The notes under the pieces: model-generated
Seen by the model: the letters and a program-made list of their open reading frames with translations, nothing else
The model's database searches: none
What the model was told of the DNA's origin: nothing
From: Anaerosacchariphilus hominis
GTDB lineage: Bacteria > Bacillota > Clostridia > Lachnospirales > Lachnospiraceae
Direction of reading: 5' to 3'
DNA length: 64,000 bases
NCBI RefSeq assembly: GCF_014290175.1
Contig: NZ_JACOOR010000005.1
Span: forward strand, 124,001-188,000
Position numbers and translations under genes: made by a program
Shown here: positions 55,559-64,000 of the stretch, piece by piece
Position numbering within the stretch: position 1 is the first letter of the stretch
Layout of the letters: each line of letters opens with the position of its first letter

Positions 55559-55587
55559 ATTATAAAAATGTTTTATCGGCGCGTCAA
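55559..55587 (-). promoter_or_regulatory. SigA-type promoter placing +1 at the hydrolase start codon
   Basis: Minus-strand TTGACG (55582-55587), a 17-bp spacer and TATAAT (55559-55564). Only seven bases separate the -10 from the ATG at 55551, the normal distance to +1. Confidence 0.8.
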
Positions 55588-55753
55588 CCCGTCTGTCACA
55601 ATTTTGTAACATTTTTTGTATTTTCTTTCCTTTTTTATCCTTTTTCTGAATAATTCCTGTGAAAGAAACCAAAAATAATTTTGTCAGGACAGACATTTTA
55701 GATCCTTTTCCATTCTACACTAAAACAAAACTCTCTCTGTAAGGAGTATTTTT

Positions 55754-56263
55754 ATGAAAATCCGTGAACGTTTGAATCTGGCTGCCGGAATTCTGTTTAC
55801 CCTGATTCTCGGCACCCTGCTTCATTTTACCTACCATTGGAGCGGTGAAAACCCCTTCGTCGCCCTCTTCTCCCCGGTCAATGAATCAGTCTGGGAGCAT
55901 CTGAAGCTTTTGTTTTTTCCGGTGCTGCTTTACACATTTTTTGAAATCATCGTCCTTTACAAAGGCTCCGGGCATTTTCTCACCTCCCGTCTTCTGGCCG
56001 TCTGCATGGGGATGTTTTTTATCGTCTCTTCTTTTTTTACTTATACCGGACTGTTTGGACAGGACTTTTTCGTTCTCGACATCCTGATTTTTGTATTCAG
56101 CGTCCTGCTGACCTTCCTCCTGTCCCGGTATCTGGAGGTACGCTGGCCCGGACTGACTCTGCCACTGCTCGCAGGCTACGCTCTGCTGATTCTGCTGGTG
56201 ATCTGCTTCTTTTCCTTCAGCTTCTCGCCGCCGGAGCTGCCGCTGTTCACGCCGCCCGCGTAA
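55754..56263 (+). CDS. DUF6512-like integral membrane protein
   Basis: A 169-residue membrane protein with four to five hydrophobic spans (AAGILFTLILGTLLHFTYHW, LLFFPVLLYTFFEIIVLY, MFFIVSSFFTYTGLF, LDILIFVFSVLLTFLL, LLAGYALLILLVICFFSFSF) and a conserved loop SPVNESVWEHLKL. I assign it to DUF6512, function unknown. TAAGGAG precedes the ATG. The 200 bp upstream holds only promoter-like AT-rich sequence shared with the divergent hydrolase gene. Confidence 0.8.
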   Translation: MKIRERLNLAAGILFTLILGTLLHFTYHWSGENPFVALFSPVNESVWEHLKLLFFPVLLYTFFEIIVLYKGSGHFLTSRLLAVCMGMFFIVSSFFTYTGLFGQDFFVLDILIFVFSVLLTFLLSRYLEVRWPGLTLPLLAGYALLILLVICFFSFSFSPPELPLFTPPA

Positions 56264-56340
56264 TCCATCTGAAGCAATTGCCTCTCGCCCGGCCTGCCGT
56301 GTCAAAATCTATTCCGACCATTCCTCATTATGTGCAATCA

Positions 56341-56378
56341 AAAACTCCTGCCGGGCCTTTTCTGCCTGACAGGAGCTT
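56341..56378 (-). terminator. Terminator of leuCD
   Basis: Imperfect stem CTCCTGTCAGGC / GCCCGGCAGGAG followed by TTTTTGATTG on the minus strand, 22 bp after the leuD stop. Confidence 0.85.
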
Positions 56379-56399
56379 TCCATTTCGTTTACTAATTTA

Positions 56400-56885
56400 T
56401 TATTTCTGATTGATGTAGTTGATCAATCCCTCTGCCTTAATGATTTTCTGCATAAATTCCGGGAAGGCCTGGCCCTGGTACTGCTTACCGCTGGTCCGGT
56501 TATAAATGATACCGCTGTCGAAGTCCACTTCCACCTCGTCGCCATCCTGAATATCCTTCGCTGCTTCCGGACACTCAATGATGGGCAATCCGATATTGAT
56601 GGCATTGCGATAGAAGATCCGCGCGAAAGTCTCCGCAATCACGCAGGAGATACCGGACACCTTGATAACCAACGGCGCGTGCTCACGGGAGGAGCCACAG
56701 CCGAAGTTCTTGCCTGCCACCATGATATTGCCGGGCTGTACCTTCTTCACAAAATCCCTGTCGATATCCTCCATACAATGCTCCGCCAGCTCTTTGGGAT
56801 CCGCGATGGCCAGATATCTGGCTGGAATGATTACGTCTGTATCTACATTGTCTCCGTATTTGAATACTCTTCCTTTTGCCTGCAT
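56400..56885 (-). CDS. leuD: 3-isopropylmalate dehydratase small subunit
   Basis: A 161-residue swivel subunit of isopropylmalate isomerase (leucine synthesis). [20 protein letters not shown], the substrate-binding [18 protein letters not shown] and [15 protein letters not shown] are typical of the short archaeal-type LeuD in Clostridia. It follows leuC by 12 bp with GGAGGAAG. Confidence 0.95.
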   Translation of the reverse strand: MQAKGRVFKYGDNVDTDVIIPARYLAIADPKELAEHCMEDIDRDFVKKVQPGNIMVAGKNFGCGSSREHAPLVIKVSGISCVIAETFARIFYRNAINIGLPIIECPEAAKDIQDGDEVEVDFDSGIIYNRTSGKQYQGQAFPEFMQKIIKAEGLINYINQK

Positions 56886-56897
56886 CTTCTCTTCCTC

Positions 56898-58166
56898 CTA
56901 TAATCCAAGCTCTGCCGGCGCGCTGATGCGGCCGGTCACGGCACTGGCTGCGGCTACCGCCGGGCTTGCCAGGTAAACCTCGGACTCCACATGGCCCATA
57001 CGTCCTACAAAGTTCCGGTTGGTGGTGGATACACAGCGCTCACCTGCCGCCAGGATTCCCATGTATCCGCCCAGGCAGGGTCCGCAGGTGGGTGTGCTGA
57101 CTACCGCTCCCGCCTCGATGAAGATCTTTAAGAGTCCTTCATCCATGGCGTCCATATAAATCTTCTGGGTTCCCGGAATCACGATGCAGCGAAGGCCCTT
57201 CTTCACCTTGCGGCCTTTCAGGATCTCAGCCGCTGCCCGCAGATCGTCCATACGGCCATTGGTGCAGGAACCGATGACTACCTGATCGATCTCCACTGGC
57301 TCGGTGATCTCATCGATGGTCCTTGTATTCTCCGGCAGATGCGGGAAGGATACGGTGGACTTTAAGGTACTCAGATCGATGGTGTACTCCTCGTCATACT
57401 CTGCGTCCGGGTCTGCCTCGTAAATCTTATATTCTCTCTCAGAATGCTCCTTCATATAGGCAATGGCCTTCTCGTCCACCGGGAAGATGCCGTTTTTTCC
57501 GCCTGCCTCGATGGCCATGTTGGCAATGGTGAACCGGTCGTCCATGGACAGGTTCCGGATCCCATCGCCCACAAATTCCATGGACTTATAAAGGGCTCCA
57601 TCCACGCCGATCATGCCGATGATATGAAGGATTACGTCCTTACCGCTGACCCATTTGGAGGGCTTGCCTACGATATTGAACTTCATGGCAGACGGTACCT
57701 TGAACCATGCTTTTCCGGTGGCCATGCCTGCTGCCATATCGGTGCTTCCCACGCCGGTGGAAAATGCGCCCAGAGCTCCGTAGGTACAGGTATGGGAATC
57801 CGCACCGATGATACAGTCTCCGGCTACAGTCAGCCCCTTTTCCGGAAGCAACGCATGCTCGATACCCATCTCTCCCACATCAAAGTAGTTGGTTACATCC
57901 TGACGACAGGCGAATTCACGGACGCATTTGCAGTTCTCCGCAGACTTAATATCCTTATTCGGGATAAAATGGTCCATAACCAGGGCGATCTTATCCTTGT
58001 TGAATACATCCTGCTTATTCAGCTTCTGCATCTCGCGGATGGCCACCGGTGTGGTAATATCATTTCCCAGAACCAGATCCAGATCGGCCTCGATGAGCTG
58101 TCCCGCCTTCACCTCGGGAAGGCCTGCGTGGGCCGCCAGGATCTTCTGTGTCATTGTCATTCCCAT
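56898..58166 (-). CDS. leuC: 3-isopropylmalate dehydratase large subunit
   Basis: A 422-residue aconitase-family subunit, the length of the archaeal/clostridial LeuC (bacterial type is about 470). Start [40 protein letters not shown] and the Fe-S ligands [16 protein letters not shown] and [15 protein letters not shown]. It works with leuD to isomerise isopropylmalate. Homoaconitase-type activity cannot be excluded. It is divergent from a LysR gene that may control it. Confidence 0.95.
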   Translation of the reverse strand: MGMTMTQKILAAHAGLPEVKAGQLIEADLDLVLGNDITTPVAIREMQKLNKQDVFNKDKIALVMDHFIPNKDIKSAENCKCVREFACRQDVTNYFDVGEMGIEHALLPEKGLTVAGDCIIGADSHTCTYGALGAFSTGVGSTDMAAGMATGKAWFKVPSAMKFNIVGKPSKWVSGKDVILHIIGMIGVDGALYKSMEFVGDGIRNLSMDDRFTIANMAIEAGGKNGIFPVDEKAIAYMKEHSEREYKIYEADPDAEYDEEYTIDLSTLKSTVSFPHLPENTRTIDEITEPVEIDQVVIGSCTNGRMDDLRAAAEILKGRKVKKGLRCIVIPGTQKIYMDAMDEGLLKIFIEAGAVVSTPTCGPCLGGYMGILAAGERCVSTTNRNFVGRMGHVESEVYLASPAVAAASAVTGRISAPAELGL

Positions 58167-58376
58167 GATTTTATTCTCCTTTTATCTATAGTTTCTTGTC
58201 TTTATTTTCAACTTCTTGTATTCTAGCATATTTATTGATATAATTAAAATACATATTAATAATACTTGTTATAACTTTAAATTATATTTCTAAATTTTTA
58301 CCAACACCACCGTGATTTCTGACAGAATTCCTTGCATTGTCAGGCTTTTCACTTTTTTACAGAAAGGATTTTAACG

Positions 58377-59264
58377 ATGAACCAGAATTTGTCCCTCTAC
58401 CGTATCTTCTACACCGTGGCCCTGACCGGCAATATTTCCCACGCTGCCGACGAGCTCTTTATCAGCCAGCCTGCGGTCAGCAAGTCCATCCGGAAGCTGG
58501 AGCATTCCATGAACACGGCGCTGTTTACCCGTTCTTCCCGGGGAGTTCAGCTGACTGAGGACGGAGAACTGCTTTTTTCCCATGTAAAATCAGCCTTCCA
58601 GACTCTGGAGAATGCAGAAAACCAGCTGCGTCTCCGTCGGGAACTGGGCATGGGGCAGCTTCGCATCGGAGTCAGTTCCACCCTATGCAAGTATGTGCTG
58701 CTGCCACGGCTTAAGGACTTTATCAAGGCCCATCCGCACCTGCGGGTCACCATTTCCTGTCAGGCAACCAATCAAACGCTCCAGATGCTGGAAAACGGGG
58801 AACTGGATCTGGGGCTCACCGGGCGGCCGGAGGATGCGGGAACGCTTCTTTTCTCACCGGTTATGGAAATTCAGGATACTTTTGTGACCACCCGGGATTA
58901 TCTTGATAACCTGGCACGTCAGCTGGGGCAGTCTTTTCCGGAAAAGCTGACGGCGGAGGATTCAGTTTCTTTCATTAAAAATGGCGTTCTGATGCTGCTG
59001 GACCGGGAAAATCTGACCCGTCAGTATCTGGACGCTCATATGAAAGAGTATACGCTTTTTCCCGAAAATGTGCTGGAAACTACGTCGATGGATTTGCTCA
59101 TCGATTTTGCCAGAGTAGGTCTCGGCATCGCCGGGGTGATCCGCCAGTTTGTGCAGACGGATCTGCAAAACGGTTCCCTCATCGAGCTGCCATTGCCCTT
59201 CCCCATCGCTCCCCGGGAGATCGGGTTTCTCTGTCGGGAAGATGCGGAATACCGGAAGCTCTAA
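58377..59264 (+). CDS. LysR-family transcriptional regulator
   Basis: A 295-residue LTTR. The N-terminal winged HTH is LYRIFYTVALTGNISHAADE, LFISQPAVSKSIRKLEHSMN, TALFTRSSRGVQLTEDGELL; the effector domain starts near residue 90 (LGMGQLRIGVSSTLCKYVLL). The frame is open to 58332, but AAAGGA is spaced for the ATG at 58377. It is divergent from leuCD, separated by a 210-bp AT-rich region. Control of leuCD by an isopropylmalate-like effector is inferred. Confidence 0.9.
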   Translation: MNQNLSLYRIFYTVALTGNISHAADELFISQPAVSKSIRKLEHSMNTALFTRSSRGVQLTEDGELLFSHVKSAFQTLENAENQLRLRRELGMGQLRIGVSSTLCKYVLLPRLKDFIKAHPHLRVTISCQATNQTLQMLENGELDLGLTGRPEDAGTLLFSPVMEIQDTFVTTRDYLDNLARQLGQSFPEKLTAEDSVSFIKNGVLMLLDRENLTRQYLDAHMKEYTLFPENVLETTSMDLLIDFARVGLGIAGVIRQFVQTDLQNGSLIELPLPFPIAPREIGFLCREDAEYRKL

Positions 59265-59276
59265 GCAGTGTACGGA

Positions 59277-59341
59277 CAGGAGAAACGGCCCTCCCCCTCC
59301 GGAAAATTTGCGTGTTTCGAAGGGGAGGGCCGTTTCTCCTG
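59277..59341. terminator. Long perfect inverted repeat between lysR and glmS
   Basis: 20-bp perfect arms (CAGGAGAAACGGCCCTCCCC and its complement) around a 25-nt loop, between convergent genes. Neither side has a clean U-tract, so termination is likely but not certain. Confidence 0.6.
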
Positions 59342-59381
59342 TCCCGGGATCTAGTTTACTGTTTAACTTCTCTGCATCAGA

Positions 59382-61220
59382 TTATTCTACAGTTACACTC
59401 TTAGCCAGGTTTCTCGGCTTATCTACGTCCAGGCCTCTGGCTACGGATACATAGTAACCCATAAGCTGGAGGGGTACTACTGCCAGGGATGCGGCGAAGT
59501 GCTCATCAGTCTTCGGAATGTAGATGACAAAGTCGGCGGTGTCCTCAATGCTGTAGTGACCGTAGGTGGTCAGGCCCATCAGGTAGGCACCGCGGCTCTT
59601 GCATTCCACCAGGTTGCTGACAGTCTTCTCATAGAGGCTGCTCTGGGTCAGGATACCTACCACCAGGGTGCCGTCCTCGATAAGGCTGATGGTGCCGTGC
59701 TTCAGCTCTCCTGCAGCGTAGGCCTCGGAGTGGATGTAGCTAATCTCCTTTAACTTCAGGCTGCCCTCCATGGAAATCGCATAATCAATCCCCCGGCCAA
59801 TAAAGAAAACATCGTGGGCTGCCGCCTGCTTGGCTGCGAACCACTGGATACGCTCTTTGTCCTGAAGAATACGTTCGATCTTCTCCGGAAGCGCCAGCAG
59901 TTCCTCGGTCAACTCCCGGTAATGGTTCTCATCAATGGTTCCCCGTACCTTCGCGAACTGGACGCCCAGCACGTCGCAGGCGATGAGCTGGGTGCTGTAG
60001 GCCTTGGTGGTGGCTACGGCGATCTCCGGGCCTGCCAGGGTGTAAAATACATGATCGGCTTCTCTTGCAATAGAAGATCCCACCACATTGACCACAGCCA
60101 AAGTCTGGATTCCCATGCTCTTGGCCTTCCTAAGAGCTGCCAGACTATCCGCGGTCTCTCCGGACTGGCTGATGACCACCACCAGGCCCTTTTCATCCAG
60201 AATCATTTTCCGGTAACGGAACTCTGAGGCCAGCTCCACCCGCACGGGAATCTGAGCCAGATCCTCGATGGCATACTGGGCGGACATGGCCGCGTGGTAG
60301 GCGGATCCGCAGGCTACCAGATAAAGCTGGCTGATATTCCGGATGGTCTCGTCGGAAAGTCCCATCTCCGACAGGTCGATGACGCCGTCGTGAATGACAG
60401 AATTCAGGGTATCCTTTACTGCTCTGGGCTGCTCATGGATCTCTTTGATCATAAAATGCTCAAAGCCTGCTTTCTCTGCTGCTTCCGCGTCCCAGGTAAT
60501 CTCCACGGGCTCCTTCTGGATCTCGTCGCCGTCCAGGTTATAGAAGGTGATGGCTCCCTTCTGGAGACGGCCAATCTCCATATTGCCGATATAATATACA
60601 TTTCTGGTGTATTTCAGAATCGCAGGTACATCGGAGGCCACATAGCACTCGCCGTCTGCCATTCCCAGAATCATGGGGCTGTCTTTCCGGGCCACATAGA
60701 TCTCCTCAGGGTAGTCATGGAACATAACTGCCAGGGCATAGGAACCGCGGATCCGCACCATGGCATGATTGATGGCGTCCACGGGCGTTCCCAGATACTT
60801 CTTATAATAGTAGTCCACCAGTTTGATGGCCACCTCTGTGTCGGTCTCAGAATAGAACTGATAGCCCTTCCGCAGCAGCTTATCCTTCAGTTCCTGATAG
60901 TTTTCGATGATGCCGTTGTGAACGCCTACCACATTTCCGTCGTCGCTGCAGTGGGGATGGGCGTTGGTCTCGGATGGCTCTCCGTGGGTGGCCCAACGGG
61001 TATGGCCGATGCCGCAGTCTCCCGCCAGGGCCTGGCCGCCATTGGTCTTCTCCGCCAGAACCTTCAGTCTTCCTTTGGCTTTTACTACTTCTATCTTTCC
61101 ATCGCCGTCCCGTACCGCCAGTCCGGCCGAATCATATCCTCTGTACTCCAGCTTCGCCAAGCCTGCCAGAAGTATGGGTGCTGCCTGCTGGTTTCCCACA
61201 AATCCTACGATTCCACACAT
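59382..61220 (-). CDS. glmS: Glutamine-fructose-6-phosphate aminotransferase
   Basis: A 612-residue enzyme making glucosamine 6-phosphate for peptidoglycan. The N-terminal glutaminase has nucleophile Cys2 (MCGIVGFVGNQQ) and GIGHTRWATHGEPSETNAHP. Two SIS domains follow (LVACGSAYHAAMSAQYAIED, VISQSGETADSLAALR, FFIGRGIDYAISMEGSLKLK) and the C-terminal DVDKPRNLAKSVTVE. GGAGGAAAATAG precedes the ATG. No glmS ribozyme is seen in the leader. Confidence 0.97.
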   Translation of the reverse strand: MCGIVGFVGNQQAAPILLAGLAKLEYRGYDSAGLAVRDGDGKIEVVKAKGRLKVLAEKTNGGQALAGDCGIGHTRWATHGEPSETNAHPHCSDDGNVVGVHNGIIENYQELKDKLLRKGYQFYSETDTEVAIKLVDYYYKKYLGTPVDAINHAMVRIRGSYALAVMFHDYPEEIYVARKDSPMILGMADGECYVASDVPAILKYTRNVYYIGNMEIGRLQKGAITFYNLDGDEIQKEPVEITWDAEAAEKAGFEHFMIKEIHEQPRAVKDTLNSVIHDGVIDLSEMGLSDETIRNISQLYLVACGSAYHAAMSAQYAIEDLAQIPVRVELASEFRYRKMILDEKGLVVVISQSGETADSLAALRKAKSMGIQTLAVVNVVGSSIAREADHVFYTLAGPEIAVATTKAYSTQLIACDVLGVQFAKVRGTIDENHYRELTEELLALPEKIERILQDKERIQWFAAKQAAAHDVFFIGRGIDYAISMEGSLKLKEISYIHSEAYAAGELKHGTISLIEDGTLVVGILTQSSLYEKTVSNLVECKSRGAYLMGLTTYGHYSIEDTADFVIYIPKTDEHFAASLAVVPLQLMGYYVSVARGLDVDKPRNLAKSVTVE

Positions 61221-61282
61221 ATCTATTTTCCTCCTGTGTTTGCATTTCGTTTTCTATATACTATCAGAAAATGTTTCTGTTG

Positions 61283-61390
61283 AAAAGTACAAACACAAAA
61301 TTCGATTAAAAAGTGTAAATTTGTATTTTTTATTAATATTATAACTAAAAAGTACAACTTTAGCATTTATCTTTAATAAAAAGTGCAAGT
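61283..61390 (-). repeat. Four spaced TTGNACTTTTT-type elements upstream of glmS
   Basis: On the minus strand: TTTGTACTTTTC (GT at 61287 on plus), TTTACACTTTTTA (61313), GTTGTACTTTTTA (61352) and CTTGCACTTTTTA (61383). Spacings are 26, 39 and 31 bp, about 2.5 to 4 helical turns. They look like repeated operator sites or overlapping -35 boxes in the glmS/azlC divergent region. The remainder of 61221-61520 is very AT-rich without a gene. Confidence 0.5.
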
Positions 61391-61462
61391 CCGAAGACAG
61401 CGAAGGACATGGTATCCCAGTTTTTCTTATGGTTTTCTCATGGTTTTATTATAATCATTCAT

Positions 61463-61491
61463 TTTACTTATGCAAATAAAACTGCTACAAT
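61463..61491 (+). promoter_or_regulatory. SigA-type promoter of azlCD
   Basis: TTTACT (61463-61468), a 17-bp spacer and TACAAT (61486-61491), 29 bp before the azlC ATG, which has GGGAGGA upstream. Confidence 0.55.
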
Positions 61492-61520
61492 AAAACCAGT
61501 AAAAAAGGGAGGAACTACTT

Positions 61521-62288
61521 ATGAACGAAAGCAAAGCCCAGGGCTTCCGCCTGGGAATGCGGGACGGCATCCCCATCGGCCTCGGCTACCTGGCTGTGGC
61601 ATTTTCCCTCGGCATCACCGCGCGGAACGCGGGACTCAATGCCTTTCAGGGATTTCTGATCAGTATTTTAAATAACGCGTCAGCAGGTGAATACGCCGGC
61701 ATCACTGTCATCGCCGCCAATGCCGCTTATGCGGAAATCGCCATTGTCACTCTGATTACCAACGCCCGTTATCTTCTGATGAGCTGCGCCATGAGTCAGC
61801 GGCTGGAACCCGGGCTTTCTCTGGGACACCGGCTTTTGATGGGCTTCGATATTACCGACGAACTCTTCGGCATCGCCATTGCCCGCCCCGGATATCTGAA
61901 TCCTTATTACACCTACGGTGCCATGCTCATGGCCATGCCCGGCTGGTCCATCGGCACGTCCCTTGGCATCATCGCAGGCAACATTTTACCGGAACGTGTG
62001 GTCAGCGCCTTAAGCGTGGCCCTCTTCGGCATGTTCCTGGCTGTGATCATTCCGCCCGCCCGGAAAAATAAGGTGGTGGCTGTTCTGGTGGCTCTATCCT
62101 TTGCCGCCAGCTTCGCCTTCTCGGTTCTGCCTCTGGTCAGTACCCTGTCGGACGGCACCCGTACTATCATTCTGACCGTTGTGATTTCTGCCGGAGCCGC
62201 GCTTTTGTTCCCGGTTCCCCGGGAGAAGCCTGCCGCCAAATCCGATTTCACAGAATCCGACGCTGAGAAAGGAGCTTCCCACTCATGA
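61521..62288 (+). CDS. azlC: AzlC-family branched-chain amino acid exporter large subunit
   Basis: A 255-residue membrane protein of the AzlC/YgaZ family. Start region GMRDGIPIGLGYLAVAFSLG, then NASAGEYAGITVIAANAAYA, EIAIVTLITNARYLLMSCAM, FDITDELFGIAIARPG. About six to seven spans with a charged C-terminus. With AzlD it exports branched-chain amino acids or analogues (azaleucine resistance in Bacillus). It overlaps azlD by 4 bp. Confidence 0.92.
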   Translation: MNESKAQGFRLGMRDGIPIGLGYLAVAFSLGITARNAGLNAFQGFLISILNNASAGEYAGITVIAANAAYAEIAIVTLITNARYLLMSCAMSQRLEPGLSLGHRLLMGFDITDELFGIAIARPGYLNPYYTYGAMLMAMPGWSIGTSLGIIAGNILPERVVSALSVALFGMFLAVIIPPARKNKVVAVLVALSFAASFAFSVLPLVSTLSDGTRTIILTVVISAGAALLFPVPREKPAAKSDFTESDAEKGASHS

Positions 62289-62590
62289 CCCACAATATTT
62301 ATATCTACATTCTGATCATGGCCGCCGTATCCTACGCCATCCGCGTGCTGCCCCTGACCCTGATTCGAAAACCGCTGGAAAATCAGTTTCTCCAGTCCTT
62401 TCTCTACTATGTACCCTACGTGACCCTGGCCGTCATGACCTTCCCGGCCATCATCCACGCCACCCAGTCTCCGATAGCAGGAGCTCTGGCTCTCATCATC
62501 GGCATTGCCGCCGCCTGGATGGGCGCAGGCCTGCTGCCTGTGGCAGTCATCTGCTGCGCGGTGGTTTTTGTGGCGGAATTCTTTTTGTAA
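62285..62590 (+). CDS. azlD: AzlD-family small subunit of branched-chain amino acid exporter
   Basis: A 101-residue membrane protein with three to four spans (YIYILIMAAVSYAIRVLPLT; FLQSFLYYVPYVTLAVMTFP; SPIAGALALIIGIAAAWMGA). The conserved block IRVLPLTLIRKPLEN is typical of AzlD. Translation is coupled to azlC through an ATGA overlap. Confidence 0.92.
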   Translation: MTHNIYIYILIMAAVSYAIRVLPLTLIRKPLENQFLQSFLYYVPYVTLAVMTFPAIIHATQSPIAGALALIIGIAAAWMGAGLLPVAVICCAVVFVAEFFL

Positions 62591-62660
62591 GTTATCTTTT
62601 TTCATCTGCCACTGCGCCGGGTGCGCATCTTTGCAACCTCTGCTTGCTTTTGTGGAATAG

Positions 62661-62700
62661 GAAAAAAAGTGTACAGGACGGTTCCAATCGTCCTGTACAC
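62661..62700 (-). terminator. Terminator of the metV-metF operon
   Basis: A 12-bp perfect stem GTGTACAGGACG / CGTCCTGTACAC followed by TTTTTTTCC on the minus strand, 46 bp after the metF stop. Confidence 0.93.
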
Positions 62701-62746
62701 TCTGTAACATTACCTTCTCTTTTTCCCTTAAATCTTATCCGTCTGC

Positions 62747-63670
62747 TTACTCGATGGTGATTCCGGCCTTTTCCAGAATCTTCGGCACATTCTTCTCTGC
62801 GCCGATAGCCATGATATGTACACCGTCGCAGATGCCTTCGTCCTTGATCTTCGCGATCATCTCGGCAGCCATCTCGATACCGAGCTGTGTGGGCAGTCCC
62901 TTGACTCCCTTCTCCTTGCCCTCTGCTGCCGCAGCGGAGAGACGGTCGATCATATCCTGGGGTACTGCAATACCCGGTACGTTCTCATTCATGTACTTGG
63001 CCATACCTGCCGCCTTCAGCGGGATGATACCAGCCATGATGTGAGTATGGATATTTGCCTTATCCACCTCGTCCATGAAGCGCTTCAGCCCTTCGATATC
63101 GAAGATACCCTGGGTCTGAATATACCGGGCACCTGCGTCTACTTTCTGGCGCAGCTTATTGATCTGCAGAGGAAGCGGATCATACACCGGAGTTACTGCA
63201 GCTCCCTTGTAGAAAGTGGGCACATTATCCAGATCGTTACCGCCGCAGTCCTTGCCGGTGGCTTCCATATAGGTCAGCATGTGCAGGATACCTACAGAAT
63301 CCAGATCGTATACAGGCTTGGACTCCTTGCAGTCGCCTACGGTCGGATGGTCTCCGGTCAGTGCCAGCATGGTGTCAATACCGAATGCTGCTGCGGAAAG
63401 CATGTCTCCCATGATACCCATGCGGCTTCTGTCACGTCCTGTAACCTGTACGATGGGCTCCAGGCCTGCTTCCTTCAGCTTGATACAAAGCCCAAGAGAA
63501 GAAGCCTTCAGACAGGCTGACTGCATATCGGTTACATTCACACCGTGTACTTTGCCTTTCAGAAGCTCTGCCACGGTCAGCTGCTCTGTAAAATCATATC
63601 CCTTCGGGGGAGCCATCTCAACGGTTACACCAAATTTACCGCCTTCCAGCGCTTTCTCTAACATTCCCAT
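62747..63670 (-). CDS. metF: Methylenetetrahydrofolate reductase, MetF
   Basis: A 307-residue MTHFR catalytic subunit of the acetogen type. GGKFGVTVEMAPPKGYDFTE, VHGVNVTDMQSACLKAS, MLALTGDHPTVGDCKESKPV and GARYIQTQGIFDIEGLKRFM are family blocks of the FAD-binding barrel. It reduces methylene-THF to methyl-THF, feeding methionine synthesis or the Wood-Ljungdahl methyl branch. The stop of metV coincides with its start, so translation is coupled. Confidence 0.94.
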   Translation of the reverse strand: MGMLEKALEGGKFGVTVEMAPPKGYDFTEQLTVAELLKGKVHGVNVTDMQSACLKASSLGLCIKLKEAGLEPIVQVTGRDRSRMGIMGDMLSAAAFGIDTMLALTGDHPTVGDCKESKPVYDLDSVGILHMLTYMEATGKDCGGNDLDNVPTFYKGAAVTPVYDPLPLQINKLRQKVDAGARYIQTQGIFDIEGLKRFMDEVDKANIHTHIMAGIIPLKAAGMAKYMNENVPGIAVPQDMIDRLSAAAAEGKEKGVKGLPTQLGIEMAAEMIAKIKDEGICDGVHIMAIGAEKNVPKILEKAGITIE

Positions 63671-64000
63671 TATTTATTCCCCCTGATATTAATTGTTCTC
63701 GGATAAGATACCTTCGCGTATCCCTTGTCCGGTCTTCTCTTTGCCAGGAGATCCAGTCTTCCCAGAGACTCCAGACGCTTGTAAATCATAATCCATGCAC
63801 AGTCGTTATCCGGATTCACCTCGCACTTGCCGTTCTTCTGGCCGCCGCAGGGGCCGTTTACCAGGGACTTGGCACAGCGGGAAATGGGGCAGATGCCGCC
63901 GGTGGTTCCCAGCACGCAGTCACCGCACAGATGACAGGCTTCCTCAAAGAGACCGAAACGAACGGCCTCGCCCAGGAACATGGTATTGTTGGACGGATAA
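63670..64000 (-). CDS. metV: Methylenetetrahydrofolate reductase partner MetV (partial, N-terminus outside window)
   Basis: The C-terminal 109 residues of a zinc-finger MTHFR partner (MTHFR_C domain). The cysteine-rich block is CHLCGDCVLGTTGGICPISR, CAKSLVNGPCGGQKNGKCEV, followed by DCAWIMIYKRLESLGRLDLL. The frame is open to the right edge (YPSNNTMFLGEAVRFG). In acetogens MetV forms a complex with MetF and may link it to an electron donor. It overlaps metF. Confidence 0.9.
   Translation of the reverse strand, partial: YPSNNTMFLGEAVRFGLFEEACHLCGDCVLGTTGGICPISRCAKSLVNGPCGGQKNGKCEVNPDNDCAWIMIYKRLESLGRLDLLAKRRPDKGYAKVSYPRTINIRGNK

Noticed and set aside
61221..61520. glmS ribozyme upstream of glmS
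   Set aside because: The leader is AT-rich and lacks the conserved GC-rich catalytic core.

Overview
The window reads as chromosome of a spore-forming, Gram-positive anaerobe of the Clostridia, most likely Lachnospiraceae. The case rests on a SigK-type sporulation sigma factor, CodY, RNase J, IreB, the CIRCE/groESL unit, DUF4349 and clostripain-type lipoproteins, and an acetogen-style metF-metV pair. Most genes lie on the minus strand in tight, often overlapping operons with good Shine-Dalgarno sites.

Layout. 0-4 kb: Asp23, nusB, xseA, xseB, ispA and the start of dxs. 4-7 kb: prfC, then a plus-strand (p)ppGpp synthetase and a small conserved protein. 7-19.7 kb (minus): a TGS/uridine-kinase fusion; the dgt-dnaG-rpoD-trmK-nif3 macromolecular synthesis cluster; DUF5662; a GH13-like protein whose catalytic residues appear lost; and an ECF sigma / anti-sigma / DUF4349 lipoprotein module. 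19.8-25.4 kb: guaB and a TPP-riboswitch-controlled YkoE-SBP-YkoD-YkoC uptake operon. 25.4-34.1 kb: an alpha/beta hydrolase, groES-groEL with CIRCE, and comM-dprA-topA-codY. 34.3-39.2 kb: a secreted/envelope cluster (lipoprotein, LemA, DUF4428, C11 peptidase) and a LytTR regulator.

39.2-47.4 kb: sigK followed by a visibly AT-rich 7.4 kb accessory island. Two diverged direct copies of a roughly 100 bp sequence (sigK leader hairpin plus first sigK codons) bracket it. It holds DUF188, VOC, a NUDIX hydrolase, a PLD-helicase-DUF3427 protein with a frameshifted N-terminus, gene fragments, and a two-gene XRE/nuclease-like module. Both genes of that module carry the same palindromic operator exactly 23 bp upstream of their start codons. 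No recombinase is visible.

47.4-54.4 kb: a core tRNA-modification and RNA-decay cluster (U32/TrhP-like, TrmR, MltG-like, RNase J, Fur, DUF1292, RuvX, IreB, MtaB). 54.4-64 kb: an HPr-like protein without the usual histidine, a cell-wall hydrolase with an apparently leaderless promoter, DUF6512, leuCD with a divergent LysR regulator, glmS, azlCD, and metF with the end of metV. No rRNA, tRNA, CRISPR array or recognised IS element was seen.
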